Shown piece after piece: positions 26,321-34,920 of a DNA stretch of 64,000 nt. Both the position numbers and the translations under genes were made by a program. The stretch spans positions 123,305-187,304 of the forward strand of contig CALRQJ020000008.1 in the NCBI GenBank assembly GCA_943370285.1. The letters are read 5' to 3'. Each line of letters begins with the position of its first letter. The first letter of the stretch is position 1. Source of the stretch: CALRQJ02 sp943370285. Its GTDB lineage: Bacteria > Bacteroidota > Bacteroidia > Chitinophagales > Chitinophagaceae. Under the pieces are notes generated by a model. It did not search any database and was not told the DNA's origin. It saw only the letters and a program-made list of their open reading frames with translations.

Positions 26321-27307
26321 CTATTTCACATCATCCTTCATCTCAAACCTGGCCCTATTCAATCTATCATTAATGGCTCTACCAATGCCTTCATCGGGGA
26401 AATATTCGGTAAGAATGACATCAAAATTTTGCTGGTCAATTTGCCGCATCACCGAAAATAATTTTGCTGCGGCTGCTGCCAAATCTTTGTTGGAGGAAAG
26501 TTTGTAAACACTGGTATTGTCATCAGCTTTATAATCGTTACAAAAACTGATAACCGCTTTTTTCTTATCGTTGTACTGGACTAATAATTTTTCAACATCT
26601 CCTCTGTACAAAGGTGTATGTGTAGCGTAATGGCTCTTTAATTGTCCCGGTGTTGCGGGCTGTTCATGTGCCGCAGCAACTATAATTTTTTTTTGGGTTA
26701 ATGCTGAAATTACTTCTATGCCAATGCCACCACTTCTATGCAAAATAATTTCATCATCCAACACTTCTACAATCGTAGATTCAAGGCCAACTGCACTATT
26801 GCCACCATCCAATATATAATCAATTTTACCTTGTAAACCTTCCCAAACATGTTGTGCTGTAGTCGGACTAACATAGCCAAAGGGATTGGCACTCGGCGCA
26901 GCCAAAGGAAAATCAAGCTGTTGTAATAATTGTTGCGTTACCGGATGGTTTGGAATTCTTACTGCCACTTTTTCACTACCTGCAGTAACTAAATCCGGAA
27001 CAATTGCTTTTTTAGGAAGTAATAAAGTAAAGGGTCCGGGCATAAAAGCATCAGCTAATAGTCGGGCTTCGGCTGATAATACGGCATACGCTTCAATGGC
27101 TTTCACTGATGCTACATGAATAATCAGCGGATTAAATGTTGGTCGATTTTTAGCTTCAAAAATAGCAGCAACGGCACTTTCATTCAATGCATTACCTGCT
27201 AAACCATACACCGTTTCAGTAGGAATGGCCACTAATTTACCAGCCTGCAATAGTGTAGCTGCATAGGTAATATCTTGCCCAATTTCTGTTTGCAATGCAT
27301 TTATCAT
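26321..27307 (-). CDS. sua5: L-threonylcarbamoyladenylate synthase, Sua5 type
   Basis: Makes threonylcarbamoyl-AMP from threonine, bicarbonate and ATP for the t6A37 modification of ANN-decoding tRNAs. It has the YrdC fold with KLVAIPTETVYGLAGNA, PLIIHV, PSANPFGYVSPT and LDGG motifs (about 1-190), followed by the extra Sua5 domain (about 200-328; PGQLKSHYATHTPL). The two-domain length separates Sua5 from the shorter TsaC. I prefer the ATG at 27307 (MINALQTEIG). The frame also has an ATG at 27364, which would put the start over the first codon of the divergent flippase gene. Confidence 0.92.
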   Translation of the reverse strand: MINALQTEIGQDITYAATLLQAGKLVAIPTETVYGLAGNALNESAVAAIFEAKNRPTFNPLIIHVASVKAIEAYAVLSAEARLLADAFMPGPFTLLLPKKAIVPDLVTAGSEKVAVRIPNHPVTQQLLQQLDFPLAAPSANPFGYVSPTTAQHVWEGLQGKIDYILDGGNSAVGLESTIVEVLDDEIILHRSGGIGIEVISALTQKKIIVAAAHEQPATPGQLKSHYATHTPLYRGDVEKLLVQYNDKKKAVISFCNDYKADDNTSVYKLSSNKDLAAAAAKLFSVMRQIDQQNFDVILTEYFPDEGIGRAINDRLNRARFEMKDDVK

Positions 27308-27362
27308 CGGCAACAAAAGTACAGTAATTAAAGAATCGTATTTTAGCGGCTTAACTGGAACC

Positions 27363-28658
27363 ATGCATTTTCAAAAACTGCTGCGGCAGAGTTTAATTTG
27401 GAGAGGATTGTTTTTTTTATCGCTGCTACTGATGAATGTGGTGTTATCTCGCTATTTTAAAGCCAGCGGTACCGGTTGGATTTATTACCTCAGTAACTTT
27501 TTCACTTTTATTATTCTAGTTGCTGGCTTGAGTATGGAAAGTGGTGTTACCTATTTTGCTTCCCGATTAGAAATACCACCCAGCAGGTTGGCATTTTTTT
27601 GTTTTGTTTGGACGGTAGTAGTGAGCCTGATTGTTTTTGTAGTATTGGCTATTTATTTTGGACGAATAAGAGATGAATCGACCTTAACTAGAAACCAGTA
27701 TTTGTATTTTGCCATGTGTTATATCACCGGCATTATGCTTACTAATTTTTTCACCTTTTTGTTTTACGCTGCACAAGATTATTTTCTACCCAATGTAATT
27801 TTAGTTGCCATCAATGTGTTTCTGATGATTTACATTGGAAATGCTAAAAGCAACGATCCCTTGGCTGTAAGTAAAGTGCTACATGTTTATTTTTTATCAT
27901 TTATTGTTCAGGGAGTTTTATTGGTGATAGCTTATACCCTTAGTCATAAAGCTTATCAAGATATTGCGCTGCCTTCTAAACATCAACTCAAACAGTTGTT
28001 CAATTATTCAATGGTGGCTTTAGTTGCTAACTTTATTTTCTTTTTGGTATATCGGGTAGATTATTGGTTTGTAAAAAAATATTGTTTGCCGGCCGATTTA
28101 GGCAATTATATACAAGTGTCTAAGTTGGGACAGCTTTTGCTCATTATTCCAACGATCATCTCTAGTGTAGTATTTCCGCAAACAGCCGAAGGCATGTTTA
28201 ATGAAGAGATGAAAAAGAGTATCATCAGAATAGGAAAATTTGGAACATTAGTTTATATCATCATCCTCTTTGTTGTAGTGGTATGGGGAGAATGGTTATT
28301 TCCTTTTGTATTTGGCGATAGCTTTTATAATATGTATGTGCCATTTATTTTGTTGATGCCGGGCCTTTGGGCATTGAATAATTTATTTGTATTGAGTGCT
28401 TATTTTGGTGGAACCAATAACATTAAAGTTAATGTTTGGGGAGCAGCATTAGGTTTGTTATTTATTCTGTTAGGAGATATGTTATTCATTCCTACTTATG
28501 GCATAGTTGCAGCTGCAATTGTTAGTTCGGTAGGCTATTTTATCAATTTTTATTTTTCGTTTTACCATTTACAAAAAGAATACAAGGTGAAGTTTATTGC
28601 CTACTTTCAAATTCAAAAAGAAGATATACAATGGCTCTTTTCAGTAATCAAGAAATAG
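27363..28658 (+). CDS. Polysaccharide flippase-like multi-pass membrane protein
   Basis: A 431-residue protein with about 12-14 hydrophobic helices, resembling the Wzx / polysaccharide biosynthesis branch of the MOP superfamily. Typical features are the RGLFFLSLLLMNVVLSRYFKA-like first helix pair, a mid-protein YRVDYWFVKKY segment and the FPFVFGDSFYNMYVPF region. Such proteins flip lipid-linked sugars across the inner membrane. The glycosyltransferase gene starts 28 bases before its stop, so the two are translationally coupled and likely act in one surface-glycan pathway. No other glycan genes are adjacent, so the product is unknown. Confidence 0.82.
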   Translation: MHFQKLLRQSLIWRGLFFLSLLLMNVVLSRYFKASGTGWIYYLSNFFTFIILVAGLSMESGVTYFASRLEIPPSRLAFFCFVWTVVVSLIVFVVLAIYFGRIRDESTLTRNQYLYFAMCYITGIMLTNFFTFLFYAAQDYFLPNVILVAINVFLMIYIGNAKSNDPLAVSKVLHVYFLSFIVQGVLLVIAYTLSHKAYQDIALPSKHQLKQLFNYSMVALVANFIFFLVYRVDYWFVKKYCLPADLGNYIQVSKLGQLLLIIPTIISSVVFPQTAEGMFNEEMKKSIIRIGKFGTLVYIIILFVVVVWGEWLFPFVFGDSFYNMYVPFILLMPGLWALNNLFVLSAYFGGTNNIKVNVWGAALGLLFILLGDMLFIPTYGIVAAAIVSSVGYFINFYFSFYHLQKEYKVKFIAYFQIQKEDIQWLFSVIKK

Positions 28659-29839
28659 CAGCCATCCCATTTAAAGGGAATGACTATGTACTGGTACTGC
28701 CGGGCTGGTATCCGCATGTGCTGGATAAATATACCGGAGATTTTAATCAACGTCATGTATTAGCTGCAAGTCAGTATACTAAACAAGTGGTGTTGTACAT
28801 TGGTAAAGACCCAGGGTTTACGTTAAAAAAAACAAAGGCAACAATTACACAGGTTAATGATAATTTGGTTGAGCTAATTGTTTTGTATCCGCAGCACCGA
28901 ATCAAATTTGTAGACGTTTTTTTATCGAATATTCGATTTTTGAGCTTACTATTTTCAATTGTAAAACAACTCTTTAGAATTCTTGGCAAACCAAAGTTGT
29001 TGCATGCCTATATCGTCATTCGGGGCGGATTAGCTGCTGCGTTAATTAGTTGGAAATATGCATTGCCCTTTGTGTTATCAGAAAATTGGACAATTTATTA
29101 CGATACGGATAAAGGCTTTATCAAAAAACGAAACATCATATTTAGATGGACCGTTCAGCAGGTGTACAAAAGGGTGAAACTTTTTTTGCCGGTGACCCAA
29201 AATTTAGCCGATAGGGTTACTGACTTATTTAGCAATATTCCCTCGGTTGTTATACCGAACGTTGTTGATACTTCAATCTTCAATACTTCAAATAGACAAC
29301 TTTCGCCTACTACCTTTACTTTTTTACATGCTTCGACCATGTGGTATCAAAAAAATCCGGAAGGTTTATTGCGAGCTTTTAAACAACTAACCATCACTCA
29401 TCCAAATGTGCAATTATTGTTGGCCGGTCCGGCACCTGATGAAGTAAAAGCTTATGCTACATCTTTATTTGGAGAAAGTAAACAGATTCAATTTCTTGGC
29501 AATCTATCGTATGAAGCAGTAGCGACCTTGATGAAACAATGTCATGCATTGGTCTTATTCAGTCGCTATGAAAATTTGCCTTGTATCATACTCGAATCGC
29601 TTTGCAGCGGATTACCGGTAATAAGCACCCAAGTAGGCGGCATTGATGAAGTAATCCATCCTATGAATGGTTTACTCTTAGTTAATGAAGATGAGGCTGC
29701 TTTATTACAAGCGATGCAATCAATGATCAATAATTATCACCAATACCAATCTGAAGAAATTGCTACTAATGCTTTACAATTATTTAGTTATGAAGCTGTA
29801 GGTAAACAGTTGGCACAAGTGTATTCTGGTCTCAAGTAA
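28631..29839 (+). CDS. Glycosyltransferase family 4-like protein
   Basis: A 402-residue GT-B enzyme. The N-terminal half carries VLVLPGWYPHVLDKYTGDF, typical of GT4 acceptor domains. The C-terminal half has the nucleotide-sugar site: YQKNPEGLLRAF, LLAGPAPDEV, the SRYENLPCIILESLCSGLP motif with the catalytic E-x7-E, and STQVGGIDEV. It overlaps the flippase gene by 28 bases. The expected role is cytoplasmic addition of a sugar to a lipid-linked glycan, later moved by the flippase; donor and acceptor are unknown. Confidence 0.88.
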   Translation: MALFSNQEIAAIPFKGNDYVLVLPGWYPHVLDKYTGDFNQRHVLAASQYTKQVVLYIGKDPGFTLKKTKATITQVNDNLVELIVLYPQHRIKFVDVFLSNIRFLSLLFSIVKQLFRILGKPKLLHAYIVIRGGLAAALISWKYALPFVLSENWTIYYDTDKGFIKKRNIIFRWTVQQVYKRVKLFLPVTQNLADRVTDLFSNIPSVVIPNVVDTSIFNTSNRQLSPTTFTFLHASTMWYQKNPEGLLRAFKQLTITHPNVQLLLAGPAPDEVKAYATSLFGESKQIQFLGNLSYEAVATLMKQCHALVLFSRYENLPCIILESLCSGLPVISTQVGGIDEVIHPMNGLLLVNEDEAALLQAMQSMINNYHQYQSEEIATNALQLFSYEAVGKQLAQVYSGLK

Positions 29840-29846
29840 TCGATGT

Positions 29847-30131
29847 TTATGTATTTACAAATAATTTTTTATTGGCATAAAAAGTACCAAAGGGAATCAG
29901 CGCAGCAATAAATCCCAATACTAATTTTCCAAAAGACCATTTGTATTTAAGCCAAACTAATCCAAGCAACACACAATACAGTATGAATAATACGCCATGT
30001 GCCATTCCAATCACATAATTAGGAGCGGTAATGCCATAAATATATTTCAATGGCATGGTAATAGCGAACAAGAGATAGGAGCAACCTTCTAAAAAAGACA
30101 CCAAACGAAAACGGTCGAGCAATGCAGTCAT
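29847..30131 (-). CDS. DUF3817 integral membrane protein
   Basis: A 94-residue protein with three hydrophobic helices and the DUF3817 signature: RFRLVSFLEGCSYLLF near the start, MPLKYIYG, the MAHGVLFILYC helix, and a C-terminal ALIPFGTFYANKK. The family has no established function and some relatives are fused to transporters. It is convergent with the glycosyltransferase gene, 7 bases apart, with no terminator visible between them. Confidence 0.88.
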   Translation of the reverse strand: MTALLDRFRLVSFLEGCSYLLFAITMPLKYIYGITAPNYVIGMAHGVLFILYCVLLGLVWLKYKWSFGKLVLGFIAALIPFGTFYANKKLFVNT

Positions 30132-30247
30132 GCTAAATAATTATTGCCCGCAAAAGTAGTAGTATTCATTACTTAATGATGCTTTAGGTTCATCAAAAAA
30201 TGGAGTTTACTTAATTATGAATATTTTCGTGGCTTAAACCATCTGTT

Positions 30248-32464
30248 TTGAGTGCTCCTGTATTTTTATTTACACCGCCGTTCACACAATTAAATACACC
30301 ATATCCGGCAACAGCCTACCTCAAAGGTTTTTTAAACACTAAACACATCAGCAGCTATCAAGCAGATATTGGAATCGAAACAACATTAGCATTATTCTCT
30401 ACTGCCGGCTTAACAACGTTATTTGATCATATTCAAGCAAATCTGCCACAACATATTGCTCCAAATGTGGCTCGTATGTTAGCACTCGAAGAGAATTATA
30501 TACAATCAATTGGTCCTGTAATTCAATTTTTGCAAGGTAAATTGCCTACATTGGCGCATCGCATTGCAAAACGTCAGTTTTTGCCCGAGGCAAGTAGATT
30601 TGAGCAAATGGATGACCTGATTTGGGCATTCGGCAATATGGGTATTCAAGACAAAGCCAAACATATTGCTACTTTGTATTTAGAAGATTTGGCAGATTTG
30701 ATTAAAGCTTGTGCCGATGAGCATTTTGGCTTTAGCCGCTACGCCGAAAAATTAGGCCGTTCTGCCAATAGCTTTGATGAGTTGTATGCAGCATTGCAAC
30801 AGCCCAATACTTATGTAGATGATGTGATGCTGCAAATACTGCAACAAAAAATGGAATTGGTGCAACCAAAATTTGTTGCCATTTCTGTTCCATTCCCAGG
30901 TAATTTATATGCAGCGCTGCGTTGTGGGCAATGGATTAAGCAACACTATCCGCATGTTAAAATTGGCATGGGTGGCGGTTTTCCAAATACAGAACTCCGC
31001 TCTTTAAACGATGCAAGAATCTTTGAATTTGTAGATTTTATTACGTTGGATGATGGCGAAACACCAGTAGAAAATCTGTTACAATATATTGATGGAAAAA
31101 TTGATGCCAATCAATTGAAGCGAACTTTTTTATTACAAGAAAATAAAGTTTCATACATTAATAATCAAGCCTGCGCCGATTATAAACAAGGTCAGGTTGG
31201 TACGCCGGATTATAGCGACTTGCCATTAGATCAATATATCTCGGCTATAGAAATCATCAATCCCATGCACAGTTTGTGGAGTGATGGCAGATGGAATAAA
31301 TTAACCATGGCACATGGATGCTATTGGGGTAAATGTACTTTTTGTGATGTATCGTTAGATTATATTGGTAGATACGAACCGGTTACCGCCTCTTTGTTGT
31401 GCGATAGAATGGAAGAACTCATCGCACAAACAGGACAGACAGGTTTTCATTTTGTTGATGAAGCTGCGCCACCGGCATTGATGAAAGCTTTGGCCATAGA
31501 AATTTTACGCCGCAAATTAGTGGTGAGTTGGTGGACCAATATTCGCTTTGAAAAAAGCTTTACCAGAGATGTTTGTCTGTTGTTGAAAGCATCAGGTTGT
31601 ATAGGTGTTTCGGGAGGATTAGAAGTAGCATCAGATCGTTTATTGCAACTCATACAAAAAGGAATAACGGTTGCTCAAGTAGCAAAAGTGAATAAGCATT
31701 TTACCGAAGCCGGTATTATGGTGCATGCTTATTTAATGTATGGCTTTCCTACACAAACAGCTCAAGAAACGATTGATAGTTTAGAGATGGTAAGACAGAT
31801 GTTTGCAGCAGGTATTTTGCAATCTGCATTTTGGCATTTGTTTACGATGACGGCTCATAGTCCGGTAGGAATGGATCCCGATTTTTACAAAGTAAAAAAA
31901 ATGAATGCTTCGCCGGGCAGCTTTGCTAATAATGATTTGGAACATGATGACCCAACAGGAACTGATCATGAAAAATTTAGTTACGGGTTAAAAAAATCCT
32001 TACTGAATTATATGCATGGTGCTTGTTTAGATCACCCTTTACACAAATGGTTCGATCCTGCTGAAATGGGCTTTAAAGTGCCTAAAACTTCTGTTCTGCC
32101 AGATTATATCGTTAATGTGTTACAGCAAGATGATGAGCAGGTTGCAAAAGCAGGAACTAAAATTATTTTTATTGGCAAACAACCTACCGTTGAAATGGTA
32201 ACAAAATCGAAAAAGGGGATGCAGTGGGAATTAGCTTCGCTAACTTTTTTTGGTACAGCAGAAACCATCAATATAAAAGTGGATATAGATAAAGGCAATT
32301 GGTTAGCAAATTTGTTACCACAACTTGCTGTTGATTTGCCCATGGCAAAAACTTTGCAACAGGTGAAAGAAAGTTATGAAGCCGCTGGCTTAGAAGATTT
32401 TGAATTGTTTTGGGATAATAAACCCATCAATACATTGCATAAGGTTGGCTTATTACAACTGTAG
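30248..32464 (+). CDS. B12-binding-type radical SAM protein
   Basis: A 738-residue protein starting at TTG. The N-terminal part (about 1-310) is a cobalamin-binding-like Rossmann region with VAISVPFPGNLYAALRCG and IGMGGGFPNTEL, but no clear DxHxxG motif. The radical SAM domain (about 350-590) has the cluster cysteines in GCYWGKCTFCD, spaced CX4CX2C rather than CX3CX2C, then GFHFVDEA, SGGLEVASDRLL and a HAYLMYGFPTQT segment. The C-terminal 150 residues are unrecognised. The reaction is unknown; methylation or C-C bond chemistry is typical of the superfamily. It is a single-gene unit. Confidence 0.82.
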   Translation: MSAPVFLFTPPFTQLNTPYPATAYLKGFLNTKHISSYQADIGIETTLALFSTAGLTTLFDHIQANLPQHIAPNVARMLALEENYIQSIGPVIQFLQGKLPTLAHRIAKRQFLPEASRFEQMDDLIWAFGNMGIQDKAKHIATLYLEDLADLIKACADEHFGFSRYAEKLGRSANSFDELYAALQQPNTYVDDVMLQILQQKMELVQPKFVAISVPFPGNLYAALRCGQWIKQHYPHVKIGMGGGFPNTELRSLNDARIFEFVDFITLDDGETPVENLLQYIDGKIDANQLKRTFLLQENKVSYINNQACADYKQGQVGTPDYSDLPLDQYISAIEIINPMHSLWSDGRWNKLTMAHGCYWGKCTFCDVSLDYIGRYEPVTASLLCDRMEELIAQTGQTGFHFVDEAAPPALMKALAIEILRRKLVVSWWTNIRFEKSFTRDVCLLLKASGCIGVSGGLEVASDRLLQLIQKGITVAQVAKVNKHFTEAGIMVHAYLMYGFPTQTAQETIDSLEMVRQMFAAGILQSAFWHLFTMTAHSPVGMDPDFYKVKKMNASPGSFANNDLEHDDPTGTDHEKFSYGLKKSLLNYMHGACLDHPLHKWFDPAEMGFKVPKTSVLPDYIVNVLQQDDEQVAKAGTKIIFIGKQPTVEMVTKSKKGMQWELASLTFFGTAETINIKVDIDKGNWLANLLPQLAVDLPMAKTLQQVKESYEAAGLEDFELFWDNKPINTLHKVGLLQL

Positions 32465-32521
32465 TATATCTTCTAGGCGCTATTACTAAACCCTTATTTT
32501 TGCAGCCTCAAATCAACTTAT

Positions 32522-32899
32522 ATGAACCGTGCAGGATTTGGAGCTCGGGTATTTAATTTTATTGTAGACACCCTACTTGTTTTTGGATTAGCTTATTTAC
32601 TGCACACCATTTGGGTGTTTTATGTACGTAATTGGGGCTTACCTTTTATTCCTTTTTATGCTTTTTTTTGGATGACTTTGGTGGTCTATTATTTCCTATT
32701 TGAAAGTGTAACGCTTAGAACACCTGCAAAATGGCTCAGTATTTCTAAAGTGGTGAACAAAAACGGACAGCGGCCGGCTTTGTGGCGAATACTCATTAGA
32801 AGTGTTGTTAGGCTCATACTAATTGATGCTTTCTTTATTCCTTTTTTAGATAAAACCCTTCACGATTACTTGAGTGGAACAGAAGTGGTTGAGGTCTAG
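32522..32899 (+). CDS. RDD-family membrane protein
   Basis: A 125-residue protein with the RDD layout: an N-terminal GFGARVFNFIVDTLLVF (Arg and Asp in the first helix), a second helix around FYAFFWMTLVVYYF, the TPAKWLSISKVVNKNG loop, and RILIRSVVRLILIDAF. The function of most RDD proteins is unknown. A -7 element TATTTTTG at 32495-32502 gives a leader of about 12-20 bases. hscA follows after 93 bases with its own -7 match. Confidence 0.85.
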   Translation: MNRAGFGARVFNFIVDTLLVFGLAYLLHTIWVFYVRNWGLPFIPFYAFFWMTLVVYYFLFESVTLRTPAKWLSISKVVNKNGQRPALWRILIRSVVRLILIDAFFIPFLDKTLHDYLSGTEVVEV

Positions 32900-32940
32900 T
32901 TAATTCCCCCTTTCGCAACCAATATCGAGTAGTAGTGATT

Positions 32941-32948
32941 TACCTTTG
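32941..32948 (+). promoter_or_regulatory. -7 promoter element of hscA
   Basis: TACCTTTG matches TAnnTTTG exactly, 44 bases before the hscA ATG. No convincing -33 box at the standard spacing. Confidence 0.4.
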
Positions 32949-32992
32949 CCTCCGCTTAAGCAAATGCTTAAGCTAAAATATTTCATTCAATT

Positions 32993-34852
32993 ATGGCTAA
33001 AATAGCAATCAACATAGCAACCGGCAGTCTCCAAAAAGAAGAAATGATTGTAGGTATCGATTTAGGTACAACCAATAGTTTGGTGGCCATTATTCACCCC
33101 GATACCAAAAAAGCAGTTGCACTAAAAGAACATGATAGCAGCAGCATGGTACCAAGTGTTGTGCATTTTGATGATTTTGGTGGTGTTACTGTTGGTGAAA
33201 ATGCAAAAAGTTTTTTAATCAGCCATCCGCAGCAAACTATTTTTAGCGCTAAGCGATTGATGGGTAAGAGCTATAACGACATCAAGCAAAACGCTTCTTT
33301 CTTCACCTACAAAGTGATTGATGACAATACCGAAAGTTTGGTAAAAGTTCAAGTTGGCGATACCTTCTATTCACCTATTGATTTATCTTCTTATATATTA
33401 AAAGAATTAAAAGCAAGGGCAGAACATATACTCAAAACGCCGGTAACCAAAGCGGTTATCACTGTGCCTGCTTATTTTAATGATGCCCAGCGTCAGGCAA
33501 CACGAGATGCCGGAAAGTTGGCAGGCTTAGACGTCTTGAGAATTGTAAACGAACCTACAGCTGCTAGTTTAGCTTATGGTATTGGATTAAAATCAGATGA
33601 ATCTAAAACCATTGCCGTATATGATTTAGGTGGCGGAACATTTGATATTTCGATTCTAAGTATTAGCAATGGCATCTTCGAAGTACTCAGTACAAATGGC
33701 GATACCTATTTGGGTGGTGATGATTTTGATAGAGTGATTATCAAACATTGGTTAACAACAACCGGATTAACTGAAGCAGATTTAGCCGATAACAAAGGTT
33801 TATCCCAAGCACTTAGATTAAAAGCCGAATCCGCTAAAAAGCATTTGAGTACAAACGAAATATTTGAGACAGATTTAAATGGTGATGTACTAAAAATAAC
33901 TAAAGTTGAATTTGAAGCGTTGATACAACCATTAATAGACAAGACTTTGCAGTGTTGTAGCAATGCACTTAAAGATGCATTATTGTCAGTAAATGATATT
34001 GAGGAAGTAGTAATGGTTGGTGGAAGCACAAGAGTGCCATTAGTGAAAAATGCAGTGAGTAATTTCTTTGGAAGAAAGGTGCATGATGAAGTTAATCCCG
34101 ATGAAGTAGTAGCATTAGGAGCCGCTATTCAAGCCGATGTATTGGCCGGAAATAATAAAGATATTTTACTCTTAGATATAACACCATTGAGTTTAGGGTT
34201 AGAAACCATGGGCGGTTTAATGGATGTACTGATTCCAAGAAATGCAAAAATTCCAACCAAAGCAGCAAGGCAATACACTACGCAAAAAGATGGACAAAGT
34301 GGTATGCGGATTAGTGTATTTCAGGGCGAAAGAGATTTGGTGAAGGATAATAGAAAACTTGCAGAATTTAACCTCACCGGAATACCGGGTATGCCGGCAG
34401 GTATGCCAAAAGTTGAAGTAAGTTTTTTGATTAATGCAGATGGTATTTTAATGGTTAAGGCGAAAGAGTTGAGAAGTGGTGTAGAGCAAAGTATTGAAGT
34501 TAAACCGCAATATGGTTTGTCGGATGCTGATGTAGAAAGAATGTTGTTAGAAAGTATTACTCATGCCAAAGACGATATTGCAACAAGGGCACTAGTAGAA
34601 GCAAGAACAGAAGGAGAGCAGTTGTTACAAACGACAGAAAAGTTTATTGGCAAATATGCAGCTTCCTTAACTAGTGAGGAATTAACCGCAACGGCACAAG
34701 CTATGCAAGCTTTACAGTTGGCATTAACTATGGAAGATAAAAATTTGATTCAAACCAAAATTGAAGAACTCAATGAAATAAGTAGGCCTTATGCAGAACG
34801 CATAATGGATGAAGCTGTGAGTATTGCTATGAAAGGCAAAGCCATTGAATAA
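32993..34852 (+). CDS. hscA: Fe-S assembly Hsp70 chaperone HscA
   Basis: A 619-residue Hsp70. The HscA-type leader before the ATPase domain (IATGSLQKEEM, then GIDLGTTNSLVA) and the length near 616 favour HscA over DnaK. ATPase motifs: VITVPAYFNDAQR, VNEPTAASLAYG, VYDLGGGTFDIS, VMVGGSTRVP. The substrate domain starts at DITPLSLGLETMGG. The lid is short and lacks the Gly/Met-rich DnaK tail. HscA works with HscB on the scaffold IscU; neither is in this window. A terminator follows. Confidence 0.88.
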   Translation: MAKIAINIATGSLQKEEMIVGIDLGTTNSLVAIIHPDTKKAVALKEHDSSSMVPSVVHFDDFGGVTVGENAKSFLISHPQQTIFSAKRLMGKSYNDIKQNASFFTYKVIDDNTESLVKVQVGDTFYSPIDLSSYILKELKARAEHILKTPVTKAVITVPAYFNDAQRQATRDAGKLAGLDVLRIVNEPTAASLAYGIGLKSDESKTIAVYDLGGGTFDISILSISNGIFEVLSTNGDTYLGGDDFDRVIIKHWLTTTGLTEADLADNKGLSQALRLKAESAKKHLSTNEIFETDLNGDVLKITKVEFEALIQPLIDKTLQCCSNALKDALLSVNDIEEVVMVGGSTRVPLVKNAVSNFFGRKVHDEVNPDEVVALGAAIQADVLAGNNKDILLLDITPLSLGLETMGGLMDVLIPRNAKIPTKAARQYTTQKDGQSGMRISVFQGERDLVKDNRKLAEFNLTGIPGMPAGMPKVEVSFLINADGILMVKAKELRSGVEQSIEVKPQYGLSDADVERMLLESITHAKDDIATRALVEARTEGEQLLQTTEKFIGKYAASLTSEELTATAQAMQALQLALTMEDKNLIQTKIEELNEISRPYAERIMDEAVSIAMKGKAIE

Positions 34853-34874
34853 TTACAATTTATAAACCTAATAT

Positions 34875-34912
34875 AAAAGCCATTGGATGAATATCGGATG
34901 GCTTTTGTATTT
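34875..34912 (+). terminator. Rho-independent terminator after hscA
   Basis: AAAAGCCAT / ATGGCTTTT stem enclosing an inner GAT/ATC pair, followed by TTTTGTATTTT, 22 bases after the stop. Confidence 0.75.
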
Positions 34913-34920
34913 TCACAGCT

